Counted from the stretch's first letter, positions 17,151 to 26,220 are shown. The stretch is DNA of 64,000 nt from Candidatus Poribacteria bacterium (GCA_022825825.1 JAJDWA010000029.1:62001-126000), one strand, 5' to 3'. Notes: generated by a model not told the origin, from the sequence alone. Program-made: numbers and translations.

Positions 17151-18263
17151 CTAATCTATTTCCCAAGGTGCTACTTTGCCAACAGCAGGTGGTGCCGGGA
17201 AGCGGCTTAAAACATCAACAGGTTTTCCCAAATCTGAAGATTCAATCACCCGTTCACAGACTTCTAACACATGCCGCGCTTGCGCACCGTTACATCTTGG
17301 AGTCCGATCATTTCTGATCGCATCGGCAAAATCAGCTACGCCTTTTCCCCAATCCAACCCTGTAAAAGCCTTCGGCGGTGACGGTTCATCTTGCCACCCA
17401 GATTGCGGTGTGAATTTTTTGATGCCCCGCCCATCATCATGAGCCTGAATTGAAAAGCCACCATTTGTACCATGAATTTCATAAGGTGGAATTTGTGAGG
17501 TTACGGTGAAACTGTGATAGATGAAACCGTGTGAGCCGCCTGCTTGTGGCACCTCAAACTCAAGTACAGCAAACCCATGATCCTTCTCGGTTACCTCAAA
17601 CTCAGTCCCTTGACGTGGTCCTTGGGTTAGCACCCGTTTAGGAACAGCCACCCTTGCAAATCCATGAACTGTTTTAACAGGACCAATCATTGTTGTCATT
17701 GCAGTCAAAGGATAGGGAGCGACATCTCGGAAGGGGCCTGCGTGCATCAAAAACGCATCTGCATTCGGATGCCAATGTTCCAAAGGCCCACCGAAGTTAC
17801 CAAGCGCAGAAAGAACATCACCAATTTCTCCATCGCGAATACGTTTCCACACATTTTGTTGTACATAACCGAGTATTGCCGATGGCGCACATGCCAATTT
17901 TAAACCCATAGTCTCTGCTGTTTCTACAAGTTCGTTCGCTTCATCGGTCTTAATAGAAATCGGCTTCTCAGAATAGACATGCTTACCGGCTTTTAGTGCT
18001 GCTAATGACACAGGATAGTGTGAAATATGGATAGTCAGATTTACAATCGCCTCCACATTAGGGTCATTTAGGACAGCTTCAAGTGATGGATAGACCTTTC
18101 CACCGCCTCTTTCTGCAAGTGCTGATGCGCGCGCTTCGTCCTGATCATAATAGCCAACCAATTCAATCTGATTTGGGTACGCTTGACACCGAGGCTGATA
18201 GCCTCCTGCTGCAATCATACCACATCCAATAATCACAGTTCGTAAAGGTGTTGTGTTAGACAT
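17151..18263 (-). CDS. Gfo/Idh/MocA-family NAD(P)-dependent oxidoreductase
   Basis: 370 residues, ATG 18263 behind AAGGAGA. The N-terminal Rossmann fold reads TVIIGCGMIAAGGYQPRCQAYP, followed by VEAIVNLTIHISHYPVSLAALKAGKHVYSEKPIS, where EKP is the family active-site motif. The C-terminal half is the usual beta-sheet substrate domain (HGFIYHSFTVTSQIPPYEIHGTNG). Such enzymes oxidise or epimerise sugars and inositols; no substrate can be assigned. It is separated from the ArsA gene by 65 nt and from the unknown operon at 18502 by a terminator pointing the same way. Confidence 0.9.
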   Translation of the reverse strand: MSNTTPLRTVIIGCGMIAAGGYQPRCQAYPNQIELVGYYDQDEARASALAERGGGKVYPSLEAVLNDPNVEAIVNLTIHISHYPVSLAALKAGKHVYSEKPISIKTDEANELVETAETMGLKLACAPSAILGYVQQNVWKRIRDGEIGDVLSALGNFGGPLEHWHPNADAFLMHAGPFRDVAPYPLTAMTTMIGPVKTVHGFARVAVPKRVLTQGPRQGTEFEVTEKDHGFAVLEFEVPQAGGSHGFIYHSFTVTSQIPPYEIHGTNGGFSIQAHDDGRGIKKFTPQSGWQDEPSPPKAFTGLDWGKGVADFADAIRNDRTPRCNGAQARHVLEVCERVIESSDLGKPVDVLSRFPAPPAVGKVAPWEID

Positions 18264-18442
18264 TCCAATTCTCCTTTTTGATCGCTAATTCCACATTTTT
18301 AAGCATAGCAGATTCTCATTTTTATGCCAATAGAAATCCTGCCTTGCTACTCTTGAGAATGTGAAGTTTTGCCAAAGTCCAATTGAAGATACATCAAAGA
18401 ATGTTAACACATTTGAATCTTGCATTTACGCGATGGGGTGAC

Positions 18443-18480
18443 AAAAGAAAAGGCAGGCATCCATAAAGGGCACCTGCCTG
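18443..18480 (-). terminator. Intrinsic terminator of the three-gene Cys/His operon
   Basis: On the minus strand GGCAGGTGCC - CTTTAT - GGATGCCTGCC forms a strong stem, directly followed by TTTTCTTTT. It lies 22 nt after the stop of the operon's last gene. Confidence 0.8.
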
Positions 18481-18501
18481 TGTGATAAGTTTGCGCTGTG
18501 G

Positions 18502-20472
18502 CTACTCTATCGCCCAGCAGTTTCGCTTTGTCTTGACTAAACACTGCGGCGCCCCGCTCACGCACTTTTGCCACGTTTGACTACACCACCGACACGTGCG
18601 TGTCCGATGCCTGTTGTTTTCCGTGCTAATGTCAGGATCGTAAGAGTGACCATTGGCACACGTCGCACGGACAGGATACACATGCGTATGTGTTTGACAC
18701 GCATAGAAACTTGTCACCGTGCAACTATCCCCGTTCGCATTGGTTTCTGAACAACTCGCTTGCAGTTCGTGTGAACTCCTCTGACCCACCGTGTAGGTGT
18801 GTCCACAAGCACCGTCTATCCGATTCGGGTAATCGTGCGTATGCGACTGACACGCGTAGTAAGAACCGGACGAACAAGCCTGGGCATAGCTATCAAAAGG
18901 ACACGTCTCTGACCGATGCGTATAGGAGTTGGCAGTCAAATCCGTATGTCCACATGCAAACGTCTGGTGCGGTTGACATTCGTAGAAAGAACCACCCCAC
19001 CCCGAAATCGTTGTGCCATGATCCGATGAGGCTTGGCATAAATATCCCGAATGCACACCACACGCATACGTGCCACTTTCATGCGAACTCGCATCGCTTG
19101 CCGCTATCGTATGTACACCGCACGCACCCGTGATGGCGTTCTGTGGGGCTGTTGTAGGAGTGGTCTCTGAGGGTGTTGAGGTCGGTTCATTGGTAGCTAG
19201 TGTCGACGTCTCCAATGACGACGAGGAGGATACTTTCTGTGAACTATTGTTCCTCGGAGGCCACGGAGAGTGATAATCATCACGCCAATCCGCATGTGTT
19301 ATAGTGGAATAACTCTCCCAAGAACGCACAAAATAGCCCCCTGCTGCCTCTGCGGCAACCCTCATTGCGTCACCATCTGCACTTTTTGCCTGATTACCCT
19401 TGACCTGCTCAATGCCGTTGGGCCCCTCGCCATCACCATCTACATCGAGGGTGATTATATCTAAGGCATACCCATACTGATGCAGTCCATGCGGATGTTT
19501 ACCACTGTTTTTCACATGATATCGGTTATGATGTGCACTCCGATACGCACTTGTCACACTAAAATCGTCAAGTGTGAAATCTGTGATGTCCGCATGTTCA
19601 CACCCCTCCACAGGACAAATCGGTGGCTTACAGACGGTTTGTCCGTTGCCATGCTCTTTATTATGTTCACAATTATGAGATTCATTACACTGCCGATGCA
19701 GTTCATTCACCTTGTCCAACCACGCTCTACGGTAGCCTGCTAACCCGCCATTTAACATCATGTCATAATGTCCATGATTATATTCATCGCCCGCGACAAA
19801 AGAGTCATAACTCGGCACATAAATGCCCTGATCGATGTGTTCCTGCCGTATCCGATCCGGTGTTTCTTGACTCAGCTGCAGTAGGATTTCTTCTTTCTGC
19901 TGATTGTTCGGATCCGTGCCGTAGTAGCCGATAAACTTGATATTAATACTTAGACTTCTGCCATTGATCGGCGTTTTCTTCGGCTTGTATTTCGCCTCAG
20001 TGTAATTGGGACAGTATTTTCGCTGTTCTGTTTCACCCCCAGTCGGGTGCCAATGCTCCGTCAGCGCGCCGATGCCAGAGTAACTAAAACTCGTGCTACC
20101 AGCAGCGACTTGCTGCTTCGGTTGCTCCGGAAACGTAAACGTATGCTTCTTCAGTTCCTCCTCCGACAACCCCGGCAATGAAATAGAAGCGGTTACCTTA
20201 AACTCATAACTTGTTAGTTTATACGCATTCGCCGGTTGATTCATCGCATAACCCACCGAGACATCAAGTTTACACTGCGTCTCATTGTTGGTCGCAAAAC
20301 TATACCATTTCTTCGGTATATTTGGCGCATTAGACGGCCCCGCTTGCAAACCGCGACCCGCCTTCCAAGATGTGAAAATCAACGTAGGGGCAATGCCACC
20401 AGAACCCGAACCAAAAGAAAACGCACAAAACAAAAATAGACATACGTATAAGCAAAAAGTTCTAATCTTCAT
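18502..20472 (-). CDS. Secreted Cys/His-repeat protein with M15-like peptidase signature
   Basis: 656 residues with a signal peptide (MKIRTFCLYVCLFLFCAFSFGSG). The middle section (about 310-400) has the layout of M15/VanY-type zinc peptidases: TSAYRSAHHN, HQYGYALDI (H-x6-D) and a later THADW, supplying a possible His/Asp/His zinc triad. Before it sits a Cys/His-rich knot (CNESHNCEHNKEHGNG...C-x4-C). A Ser/Thr-rich linker follows, then from about residue 448 to the end several degenerate repeats of the form ACGH...H...C...C...YACQxHTHxYP, ending in a zinc-ribbon-like CxxC-containing tail. The start overlaps the upstream gene by 4 nt (ATGA), implying translational coupling. I know no described system with this make-up; the peptidase call is inference. 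Confidence 0.8.
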   Translation of the reverse strand: MKIRTFCLYVCLFLFCAFSFGSGSGGIAPTLIFTSWKAGRGLQAGPSNAPNIPKKWYSFATNNETQCKLDVSVGYAMNQPANAYKLTSYEFKVTASISLPGLSEEELKKHTFTFPEQPKQQVAAGSTSFSYSGIGALTEHWHPTGGETEQRKYCPNYTEAKYKPKKTPINGRSLSINIKFIGYYGTDPNNQQKEEILLQLSQETPDRIRQEHIDQGIYVPSYDSFVAGDEYNHGHYDMMLNGGLAGYRRAWLDKVNELHRQCNESHNCEHNKEHGNGQTVCKPPICPVEGCEHADITDFTLDDFSVTSAYRSAHHNRYHVKNSGKHPHGLHQYGYALDIITLDVDGDGEGPNGIEQVKGNQAKSADGDAMRVAAEAAGGYFVRSWESYSTITHADWRDDYHSPWPPRNNSSQKVSSSSSLETSTLATNEPTSTPSETTPTTAPQNAITGACGVHTIAASDASSHESGTYACGVHSGYLCQASSDHGTTISGWGGSFYECQPHQTFACGHTDLTANSYTHRSETCPFDSYAQACSSGSYYACQSHTHDYPNRIDGACGHTYTVGQRSSHELQASCSETNANGDSCTVTSFYACQTHTHVYPVRATCANGHSYDPDISTENNRHRTRTCRWCSQTWQKCVSGAPQCLVKTKRNCWAIE

Positions 20473-21284
20473 TTTAAATTCTCCTTATTTTTCAGCATCT
20501 CAACGGACTTTGCCGCATACATTTTAGCCAGCATCATTGGTCCCTCCGCCGGTGCATTGATAAATACTTCTAATTTTGGGATGATGATGTGTTCTATCAC
20601 CCCTGCTAATTCCTCGCGATGTTGCACGCCGATATGACCTAACGCATAAGCTGCTGCCATTGGCTCCTTTACAGAGAAGTCGTAAGGTGGCTCGATATAG
20701 GGAATAAGGTAAGGCACTGCAGGAACACCTATTTCAACCAATGCCCTGTTCATGCCTTTTCCAGTTACGATCCCTTCCCCTGCATAAGTTGCGAAGACGA
20801 CGGCGGCACGCGGGTCTCCATATTGGGCAAGTTCGGACAGCATATCCATCTCACCTTCACCGTGAGAATCATCACTAAGCGTGGGCGGATATAGTTCCGC
20901 TATCAGTTCTTCGGCACGTGGCGATGGCACACCTCCGAATTCCCATATATTGTTTGCGATATAGTCAACCCGTTCCCACGCTGCTAAGACTTCGGGGTCT
21001 GTGATACCTTCTGGTATTTGCACAGGGGCGGGTTGGTATTCTCGCGAGTGCGTATCAGTTTGTATCGGATCGGTCGGGGCACCTTCGTGAAAAGTGCCAT
21101 CATCATGAAAATGTCCTTTTTCTTTTTGCATTTGTTGCGCGTTGTGTTGCTGAAGTAGCTTATCTGCTTCAGCAACTTCTCGTTCAAGCTGCCGTATTTC
21201 GGCTTGGTTTTTGACAAACAGAAACACGCCGCCGATGATGAGTAGAATGAGGGCTGCTAACCCCCAATAGATTTGCTTTTTCAT
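20469..21284 (-). CDS. Membrane-anchored protein with coiled coil, His motif and HEAT-like C-terminus
   Basis: 271 residues, ATG 21284 with GGAGG upstream. One N-terminal TM helix (residues 5-24, IYWGLAALILLIIGGVFLFV) is followed by a short coiled coil (IRQLEREVAEADKLLQQHNAQQ) and a His-rich motif GHFHDDGTFHEG that could bind metal. The C-terminal 130 residues are helical with HEAT-like wording (YGDPRAAVVFATYAG, ALVEIGVPAVPYLIPYI, AAYALGHIGV). It is the middle gene of a coupled operon, with 4-nt overlaps on both sides. Function unknown. The topology suggests the bulk is periplasmic. Confidence 0.78.
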   Translation of the reverse strand: MKKQIYWGLAALILLIIGGVFLFVKNQAEIRQLEREVAEADKLLQQHNAQQMQKEKGHFHDDGTFHEGAPTDPIQTDTHSREYQPAPVQIPEGITDPEVLAAWERVDYIANNIWEFGGVPSPRAEELIAELYPPTLSDDSHGEGEMDMLSELAQYGDPRAAVVFATYAGEGIVTGKGMNRALVEIGVPAVPYLIPYIEPPYDFSVKEPMAAAYALGHIGVQHREELAGVIEHIIIPKLEVFINAPAEGPMMLAKMYAAKSVEMLKNKENLK

Positions 21285-21529
21285 TCAAAACCTCCTTTTG
21301 GAGTAGCTGTCCCTGGTGCCACTGCGTCCAGTGTGCAGGGCGGGGGATTTGGATTTGGACAAATCGGTCTTTGTCCACGTGGGAAACATTCCGGTTTGGG
21401 CTGTTGTTGGCATGGGGGCGGGCCTGTTTGTGTGGCGCGCGTGATCTTTCGCGCGCCGATGAACAGACCGCCACCGAGTAAAACGATTGCCAAATAGGTG
21501 GCAATTGTTTTTGGTATAAATTGTTTCAT
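21281..21529 (-). CDS. Small membrane-anchored Pro/Cys-rich protein
   Basis: 82 residues, ATG 21529 behind an excellent AAGGAGGTG site. A single TM helix (ATYLAIVLLGGGLFIGAR) is followed by a tail very rich in Pro and Cys (PPPCQQQPKPECFPRGQ..., four cysteines). The stop overlaps the start of the next gene by 4 nt. It is the first gene of the three-gene unit downstream of a consensus promoter. The short length, strong translation signal and coupling argue that it is real despite having no recognised domain. Confidence 0.72.
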   Translation of the reverse strand: MKQFIPKTIATYLAIVLLGGGLFIGARKITRATQTGPPPCQQQPKPECFPRGQRPICPNPNPPPCTLDAVAPGTATPKGGFE

Positions 21530-21686
21530 TATAGCACCTCCTTAGTGCATTGCTTGGTCGTGGAGTTTGCCTATCATCTGAAAAAAACAACGGGCACCCC
21601 CAGCAACCAAGCCATCGTTTACCTAAAGTATAATATTAGATATGAGGTACCCAATTTGGTACACGATGAATTGGTTGATATTAAAC

Positions 21687-21715
21687 ATTATACAAAAAAC
21701 TAAAAAAAATGTCAA
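21687..21715 (-). promoter_or_regulatory. Consensus sigma70 promoter of the three-gene Cys/His operon
   Basis: On the minus strand a perfect TTGACA, 17-nt spacer and perfect TATAAT. The implied leader is about 150 nt before the ATG at 21529. The spacer is a T-rich tract. Confidence 0.78.
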
Positions 21716-21904
21716 ATTAAATTTTAAAAAAGTGAAATTAGCGGAAATTGAGGCATTTTTTGCAAAACGGTGGCATTGATATCTCTCATCATGTTAAGAC
21801 ACAAGATTATGTCGAAAGGGGTGCAAAATGTGAAAAATGAAGAAATATAAGTTTCAATGTCCATTGCGTAAACCCTAATCTATTGTAATTCAGGACTTAC
21901 GCAA

Positions 21905-22017
21905 AAATAAATATTACCGAATTAATAAATTAATCTTCATGAAACCGCACCTACCGTTATTATTAGAGTAATTCAAAGCAATAAAAACTATATGTCCTTA
22001 TACCGAACTCATGTTAA
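21905..22017 (-). repeat. Dispersed element, copy related to 29297-29400
   Basis: 21905-21943 matches the inverse of 29325-29363 with only about one or two differences (core TATTACCGAATTAATAA). Further on, GAAACCGCACCTACCG and ACCGAACTCATGTTAA match the GGTAGGTGCGGTTTC and TAACGTGAGTTCGGT modules of the same second locus. Confidence 0.7.
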
Positions 22018-22031
22018 CCTAAGTTGCCACA

Positions 22032-22133
22032 TATAGTAAAACTTACAATTATTGGGATGACTTCTGTTGTCCGTTATGTTTCACGGGTTCATCGTTTATC
22101 AAAGTGTCCCAATAATTTCAAAGTTTCACTATA
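22032..22133. repeat. Inverted-repeat (MITE-like) element upstream of alaS
   Basis: Two arms of 32 nt (22032-22063 and 22102-22133) pair with one small bulge on each side. The shared core is AATTATTGGGA and the shared end is TATAGT-AAACTT. 38 nt separate the arms. The transcript of either strand would form a long hairpin. It lies just before the alaS promoter. Confidence 0.65.
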
Positions 22134-22150
22134 AATAACCCTATTTTCCC

Positions 22151-22180
22151 TTGACTTTTTGCGTGAAAATAAACTATAAT
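22151..22180 (+). promoter_or_regulatory. Sigma70 promoter of alaS
   Basis: TTGACT and a perfect TATAAT with an 18-nt spacer, 25 nt before the ATG. Confidence 0.75.
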
Positions 22181-22205
22181 TGGATTTACGGGAGCAAGTC
22201 AAAAT

Positions 22206-24866
22206 ATGACATCAGATGAAATCAGAGCAAGTTATTTAGAATATTTCCAAAAAAAGGGACACACAGTTGTTCCAAGTGCCTCGTTAATTCCTGCTGATGA
22301 CCCAACGTTGTTGTTTACCAATGCGGGTATGAATCAATTCAAGGATGTCTTCTTAGGCATTGGACAACGGGAATACACGCGGGCAGTGGACACCCAGAAA
22401 TGCCTGCGCGTGAGTGGAAAACACAACGACCTTGAAGAGGTGGGACACTCGCCAAGCCATCACACGTTCTTTGAAATGCTTGGAAATTGGTCATTCGGAG
22501 ATTACTATAAGCAGGAGGCAATCGCTTTTGCATGGGAATTAGTGACAGAGTTGTGGAAAATTCCTTCAGAACTGCTCTGGGCAACGGTATACATTGAAGA
22601 CGATGAGGCAGAAAAACTGTGGCTGCAAGAGACTGACCTACCGCTTACTCGCATTCGCCGCTGTGATAAGGACAACTTTTGGGAAATGGGTGAGACCGGT
22701 CCCTGCGGTCCGTGTAGTGAACTCTTTATTGATTTAGGTGTGGAAGCGTATCCTGAAACGGCGAACGATCCTGACGCCGGTCCCAACACAAGTGATAGAT
22801 TCCTTGAATTTTGGAATCTTGTGTTTATACAATACAATCGGGACCAGGATGGAGAACTTGAACCCCTCCCAGCTACTCATGTAGATACGGGCATGGGTTT
22901 TGAGAGAATTACGTCTATACTGCAAGGAGTTGATTCAAACTACAAGACAGACCTATTTACACCGCTTTTGGAAACGATTTCGGATATGACAGAGACTGCC
23001 TACTCTCACGACATCAATGGGCTACCGCATAGGGTAATCGCTGACCATATCCGATGTTTAACGTTTGCCATTGGAGATGGTGTAATGCCATCTAACGATG
23101 GTCGTGGATATGTAATTCGCAGAATTTTGCGGCGCGCTGTTTTATACGGCAAAAAATTGGAGATGGACGAACCGTTCATTTTTCACCTTGTTGATAAAGT
23201 CGTTGCGCTGCTCGGTGATGTTTTTCCTGATGTTGGACCACGACAGGAGTTTATCAAACGCACTATTCAAGCAGAGGAGAATCGTTTTCATCAAACGCTG
23301 GCGCGTGGGTTAGATATGCTTGAACAGTCAATTGACACGCTCAAAGCGGAAAGTGAAACAGAACTTGACGGTAAACGTGCATTTGAGTTATATGATACAT
23401 TCGGATTTCCACTTGACCTGACGCAGCTCCTGACGCGCGAAGAAGGTTTTACAGTAGACGCAGCTGGTTTTGAAGACAGCATGGCGGAACAACGCGCACG
23501 GGGACGCGCTGCATGGCAGGCAACAGGTAGTGGTGCAAAAGACGATGAAATCGCTGTTTATGCAGAAGTGCTCAAAGAGACCGGCAGCACAGAATTTGTT
23601 GGATATACTGAACATACTGTTGATGCAGAAATTGTGGCGTTGATTGCTGGAACAGAATCTGTTGCAAGAGCAACACAAGATGAAGAGGTCTCTGTGCTTC
23701 TCAATCGCACACCGTTTTACGGGGAATCGGGCGGACAGGTTGGCGATGTAGGCATGCTTGAAAGTTCTGACGCGAAACTTGCTGTGATTGACACGATAAA
23801 ACCTTCTCCTGATCTGTTTGTGCATAAGTGTAAGGTTGTTGAAGGTGAAATTACCCCGTTTACTAAAGTGAAAGCACAGATTGACACTGCTCGACGCAAC
23901 GCTATTGCGTTGAGCCACACCGCAACCCATCTGCTACATAGCGGATTGCGAAACATTCTTGGAACACACGTCGCACAAGCAGGATCGCTTGTTCAGGCAG
24001 GAAGATTACGGTTTGATTTTAACCATTATGAGGCTGTTTCATCGGAACAACTCCGTGAGATTGAGGCCTTTGTCAACGGAAAGATTCGTGAAAATGACAC
24101 GCTTGAGATTAGTGAAATGTCGTTGGATCAAGCAAAAGAAAAAGGGGCATTGGCCTTCTTCGGAGATAAATATGGTGATGTTGTTCGTGTGGTGCAAGCA
24201 GGTGAATATAGCGTAGAGCTATGTGGTGGCACGCACGTTGAAGCAACCGGCGAATTAGGTTATGTCAAACTGATAAGTGAAAGCAGTATCGCCGCGGGTG
24301 TACGTCGCGTTGAAGCACTCACTGGCAGCGCTGCTGTTACAACAATTCAAGATGATGAGGCACTACTTACCGATGTCGCAAATTTGCTGAAAACGCCAAA
24401 AACTGGTCTGTCCGAAAGAATTGAGCAACTACTACTGGAACAACGTGAATTAGAACAGCAAATTCAACAATTGAAAAGTCAGAACGCACTCTCGAACATT
24501 GATGCTTTAGTTGATGGGGCAACACTTGTTGAGGGAGTAAAGGTTGTTGCTTCACGGATAGACAAAACTGATAGAGATAGTTTGCGACAGATGGTAGACG
24601 CGCTTAAAATTAAGATTGAGTCCGGTGTTGTTACGCTTGCATCAGTTACAGGAGATGACGCAGCTTTTATTGTTGGTGTAACATCTGACCTTGTAAAGAA
24701 GCAAGGTTTGCATGCTGGCAAGCTGATACAAGCGATAACCGAAATTGCTGATGGGCGCGGCGGTGGTCGACCGGAATTGGCACAAGGTGGCGGTAAAGAC
24801 CTTGGTAAAGTAGACGCAGCCATAGCTGCAACCGCGCAAATTATTGAAAACCAGCTACAAGCATAG
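22206..24866 (+). CDS. alaS: Alanine--tRNA ligase
   Basis: 886 residues, full family length. Class II catalytic core at the N-terminus: SYLEYFQKKGHTVVPSASLIP, motif 2 region TFFEMLGNWSFGDYYK, and GRGYVIRRILRRAV. The editing domain carries the zinc motif H-x3-H (SHTATHLLHSGLR) with the later C-x3-H in VELCGGTHVEATGE. The C-terminal C-Ala domain ends in GRGGGRPELAQGGG. It charges tRNA-Ala and deacylates mischarged Ser or Gly. GGGAGCA precedes the ATG by about 10 nt. The DUF948 gene follows after 74 nt. Confidence 0.97.
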   Translation: MTSDEIRASYLEYFQKKGHTVVPSASLIPADDPTLLFTNAGMNQFKDVFLGIGQREYTRAVDTQKCLRVSGKHNDLEEVGHSPSHHTFFEMLGNWSFGDYYKQEAIAFAWELVTELWKIPSELLWATVYIEDDEAEKLWLQETDLPLTRIRRCDKDNFWEMGETGPCGPCSELFIDLGVEAYPETANDPDAGPNTSDRFLEFWNLVFIQYNRDQDGELEPLPATHVDTGMGFERITSILQGVDSNYKTDLFTPLLETISDMTETAYSHDINGLPHRVIADHIRCLTFAIGDGVMPSNDGRGYVIRRILRRAVLYGKKLEMDEPFIFHLVDKVVALLGDVFPDVGPRQEFIKRTIQAEENRFHQTLARGLDMLEQSIDTLKAESETELDGKRAFELYDTFGFPLDLTQLLTREEGFTVDAAGFEDSMAEQRARGRAAWQATGSGAKDDEIAVYAEVLKETGSTEFVGYTEHTVDAEIVALIAGTESVARATQDEEVSVLLNRTPFYGESGGQVGDVGMLESSDAKLAVIDTIKPSPDLFVHKCKVVEGEITPFTKVKAQIDTARRNAIALSHTATHLLHSGLRNILGTHVAQAGSLVQAGRLRFDFNHYEAVSSEQLREIEAFVNGKIRENDTLEISEMSLDQAKEKGALAFFGDKYGDVVRVVQAGEYSVELCGGTHVEATGELGYVKLISESSIAAGVRRVEALTGSAAVTTIQDDEALLTDVANLLKTPKTGLSERIEQLLLEQRELEQQIQQLKSQNALSNIDALVDGATLVEGVKVVASRIDKTDRDSLRQMVDALKIKIESGVVTLASVTGDDAAFIVGVTSDLVKKQGLHAGKLIQAITEIADGRGGGRPELAQGGGKDLGKVDAAIAATAQIIENQLQA

Positions 24867-24940
24867 AAGAAAATAGCGTTTGAAAATAGTAGCATTTCTT
24901 GTTGCTCTGTGTTCAAACGCACAAAATAAGGAATACATAT

Positions 24941-25570
24941 ATGGCAGAGTGGGATGTAATTCTTTCATTTTTTTGGAAAGGCAGTCTTGGTGTAGCACTA
25001 ATTGCTTTAACTGTTTTATTTGTTTATCTTTGTGCAACACTCGGCAGTTTTAGAAATTCGCTGAATAGCATTCAGAATACGCTCAATTCTACGGAAAATC
25101 TCGTCAACGAAGAAGTTGGAATACTTATAAATGATGTTAGTCAAACTGTGAAAGAGATCAACAAAGAATTGCCGCAACTGCTACAAAATATTAATGGTGT
25201 TACGGCATCAATACAGCAGATCAGCGAAAATGAGGTTCAACCGACTTTACATAATGTTCAAGAATTGACAGAAACACTGAATCAAAGTGTGCAGGAACTT
25301 GAGTCGCTTGTCCAAAAGGTTTCCACTTTTTCTGGTCAAACCATTGAGCAAGCAGCGTATTTTCGTAATCAAGTTGCAGTATCTCTTGCGGATATTGTAA
25401 GTATGTGGCATGGTTTAAAAGCGGGATGGGACAGACTTTATAATAAATCAGCAGATTCAAATGATGCAACGCAACCTAATACCGAAAACAGTGAGTCTCA
25501 ACCGTCTGTCCAAAATGACGAATCCGAAATAGAGGCTGGAACAGAGCAATCTGAAGCTGTTGCCGAGTGA
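24941..25570 (+). CDS. DUF948-like membrane-anchored coiled-coil protein (YtxG-like)
   Basis: 209 residues from ATG 24941 (AAGGA 8 nt upstream), preferred over an earlier in-frame start that lacks a ribosome site. One N-terminal TM helix (VALIALTVLFVYLCATLGSF) is followed by a long amphipathic helical region of the DUF948 type (SIQNTLNSTENLVNEEVG, LLQNINGVTASIQQISENEV). The tail is acidic and low in complexity. The next gene encodes a YtxH-like protein. This pairing mirrors the ytxG-ytxH arrangement of Bacillus, where both are linked to general stress, and it supports the call. The biochemical role is unknown. Confidence 0.75.
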   Translation: MAEWDVILSFFWKGSLGVALIALTVLFVYLCATLGSFRNSLNSIQNTLNSTENLVNEEVGILINDVSQTVKEINKELPQLLQNINGVTASIQQISENEVQPTLHNVQELTETLNQSVQELESLVQKVSTFSGQTIEQAAYFRNQVAVSLADIVSMWHGLKAGWDRLYNKSADSNDATQPNTENSESQPSVQNDESEIEAGTEQSEAVAE

Positions 25571-25787
25571 CATATTAGCGGACTCTTCGAAAATTAACCG
25601 CTTCACCAGAATGTTATTGTTCGACTCGCGTGTAAATAAAATCGAAAAAAGATTGACGAATGTCCACTTAATTGAAAAGAAATATCAAAAATAAACGTAT
25701 ATACTAAAGAAGTGAACAATTTTATTTTAACTGTGATAAGTCAACATTGTGTTAACGCTTACACCTATATAAAGAAAGGACAAACTC

Positions 25788-26186
25788 ATGAGTAACGATG
25801 GACGCAATAATGGATTAACGATGATTTTTGCTTTTTGCACCGGCTTTTTGACAGGTGCGGTAATTAGCCTACTCTATGCACCAGCACCTGGTAAAGAGAC
25901 TCGACAGAAAATTCGAGATACCTCTGTTCAGGCAAAAGATAAGACACTGGAATTCGCTCAACATGCTGGTGAAGCAGCAAGAGAAAATGTGCAGCACATA
26001 GTGGATCAGGGGAAAGAAAGTGTCCAAGGACTCGTTGAAGTCGGCAAAGAACGTGTCAAAGATGCAACGGATCAAGTGAAATCTGCTGTTGAAACTGGGA
26101 AAAAAGTCTCTTCCGAAGTTCGAAATAAAATCACTGAGACGATTCCTGGACTTAACAATGATAAAAAATCAACCGAAGAGGCGTAA
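25788..26186 (+). CDS. YtxH-like general stress protein
   Basis: 132 residues, AAGGA 8 nt before the ATG. A glycine-containing TM helix FAFCTGFLTGAVISLLYAPAPGKETRQKIRD is the YtxH hallmark (GxLxGAxxGLLfAPxxGkeTR). A long charged helix of repeated K-x-x-V-x-x-A type heptads (DQVKSAVETGKKVSSEV) follows, resembling apolipoprotein or LEA-like amphipathic repeats. It lies 217 nt after the DUF948 gene. Confidence 0.82.
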   Translation: MSNDGRNNGLTMIFAFCTGFLTGAVISLLYAPAPGKETRQKIRDTSVQAKDKTLEFAQHAGEAARENVQHIVDQGKESVQGLVEVGKERVKDATDQVKSAVETGKKVSSEVRNKITETIPGLNNDKKSTEEA

Positions 26187-26220
26187 TATCTAAATTTCTG
26201 CGGTTGTCACTACCACTCTT

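Larger units (their letters stand above)
21530..22205. other. AT-rich intergenic region between divergent operons
   Basis: 676 bp without a credible gene. It contains the minus-strand promoter at 21687-21715, a dispersed repeat at 21905-22017, an inverted-repeat element at 22032-22133 and the alaS promoter. No T-box-like leader was recognised upstream of alaS. Confidence 0.6.

Noticed and set aside
18568-20527. Several plus-strand open frames rich in Arg, Thr and His opposite the Cys/His-repeat gene
   Set aside because: They are antisense shadows of a repetitive coding region, without ribosome sites or family signatures.
22021-22205. T-box or other riboswitch upstream of alaS
   Set aside because: The palindromic element lies upstream of the alaS promoter and would not be in its transcript, and no T-box sequence was recognised.
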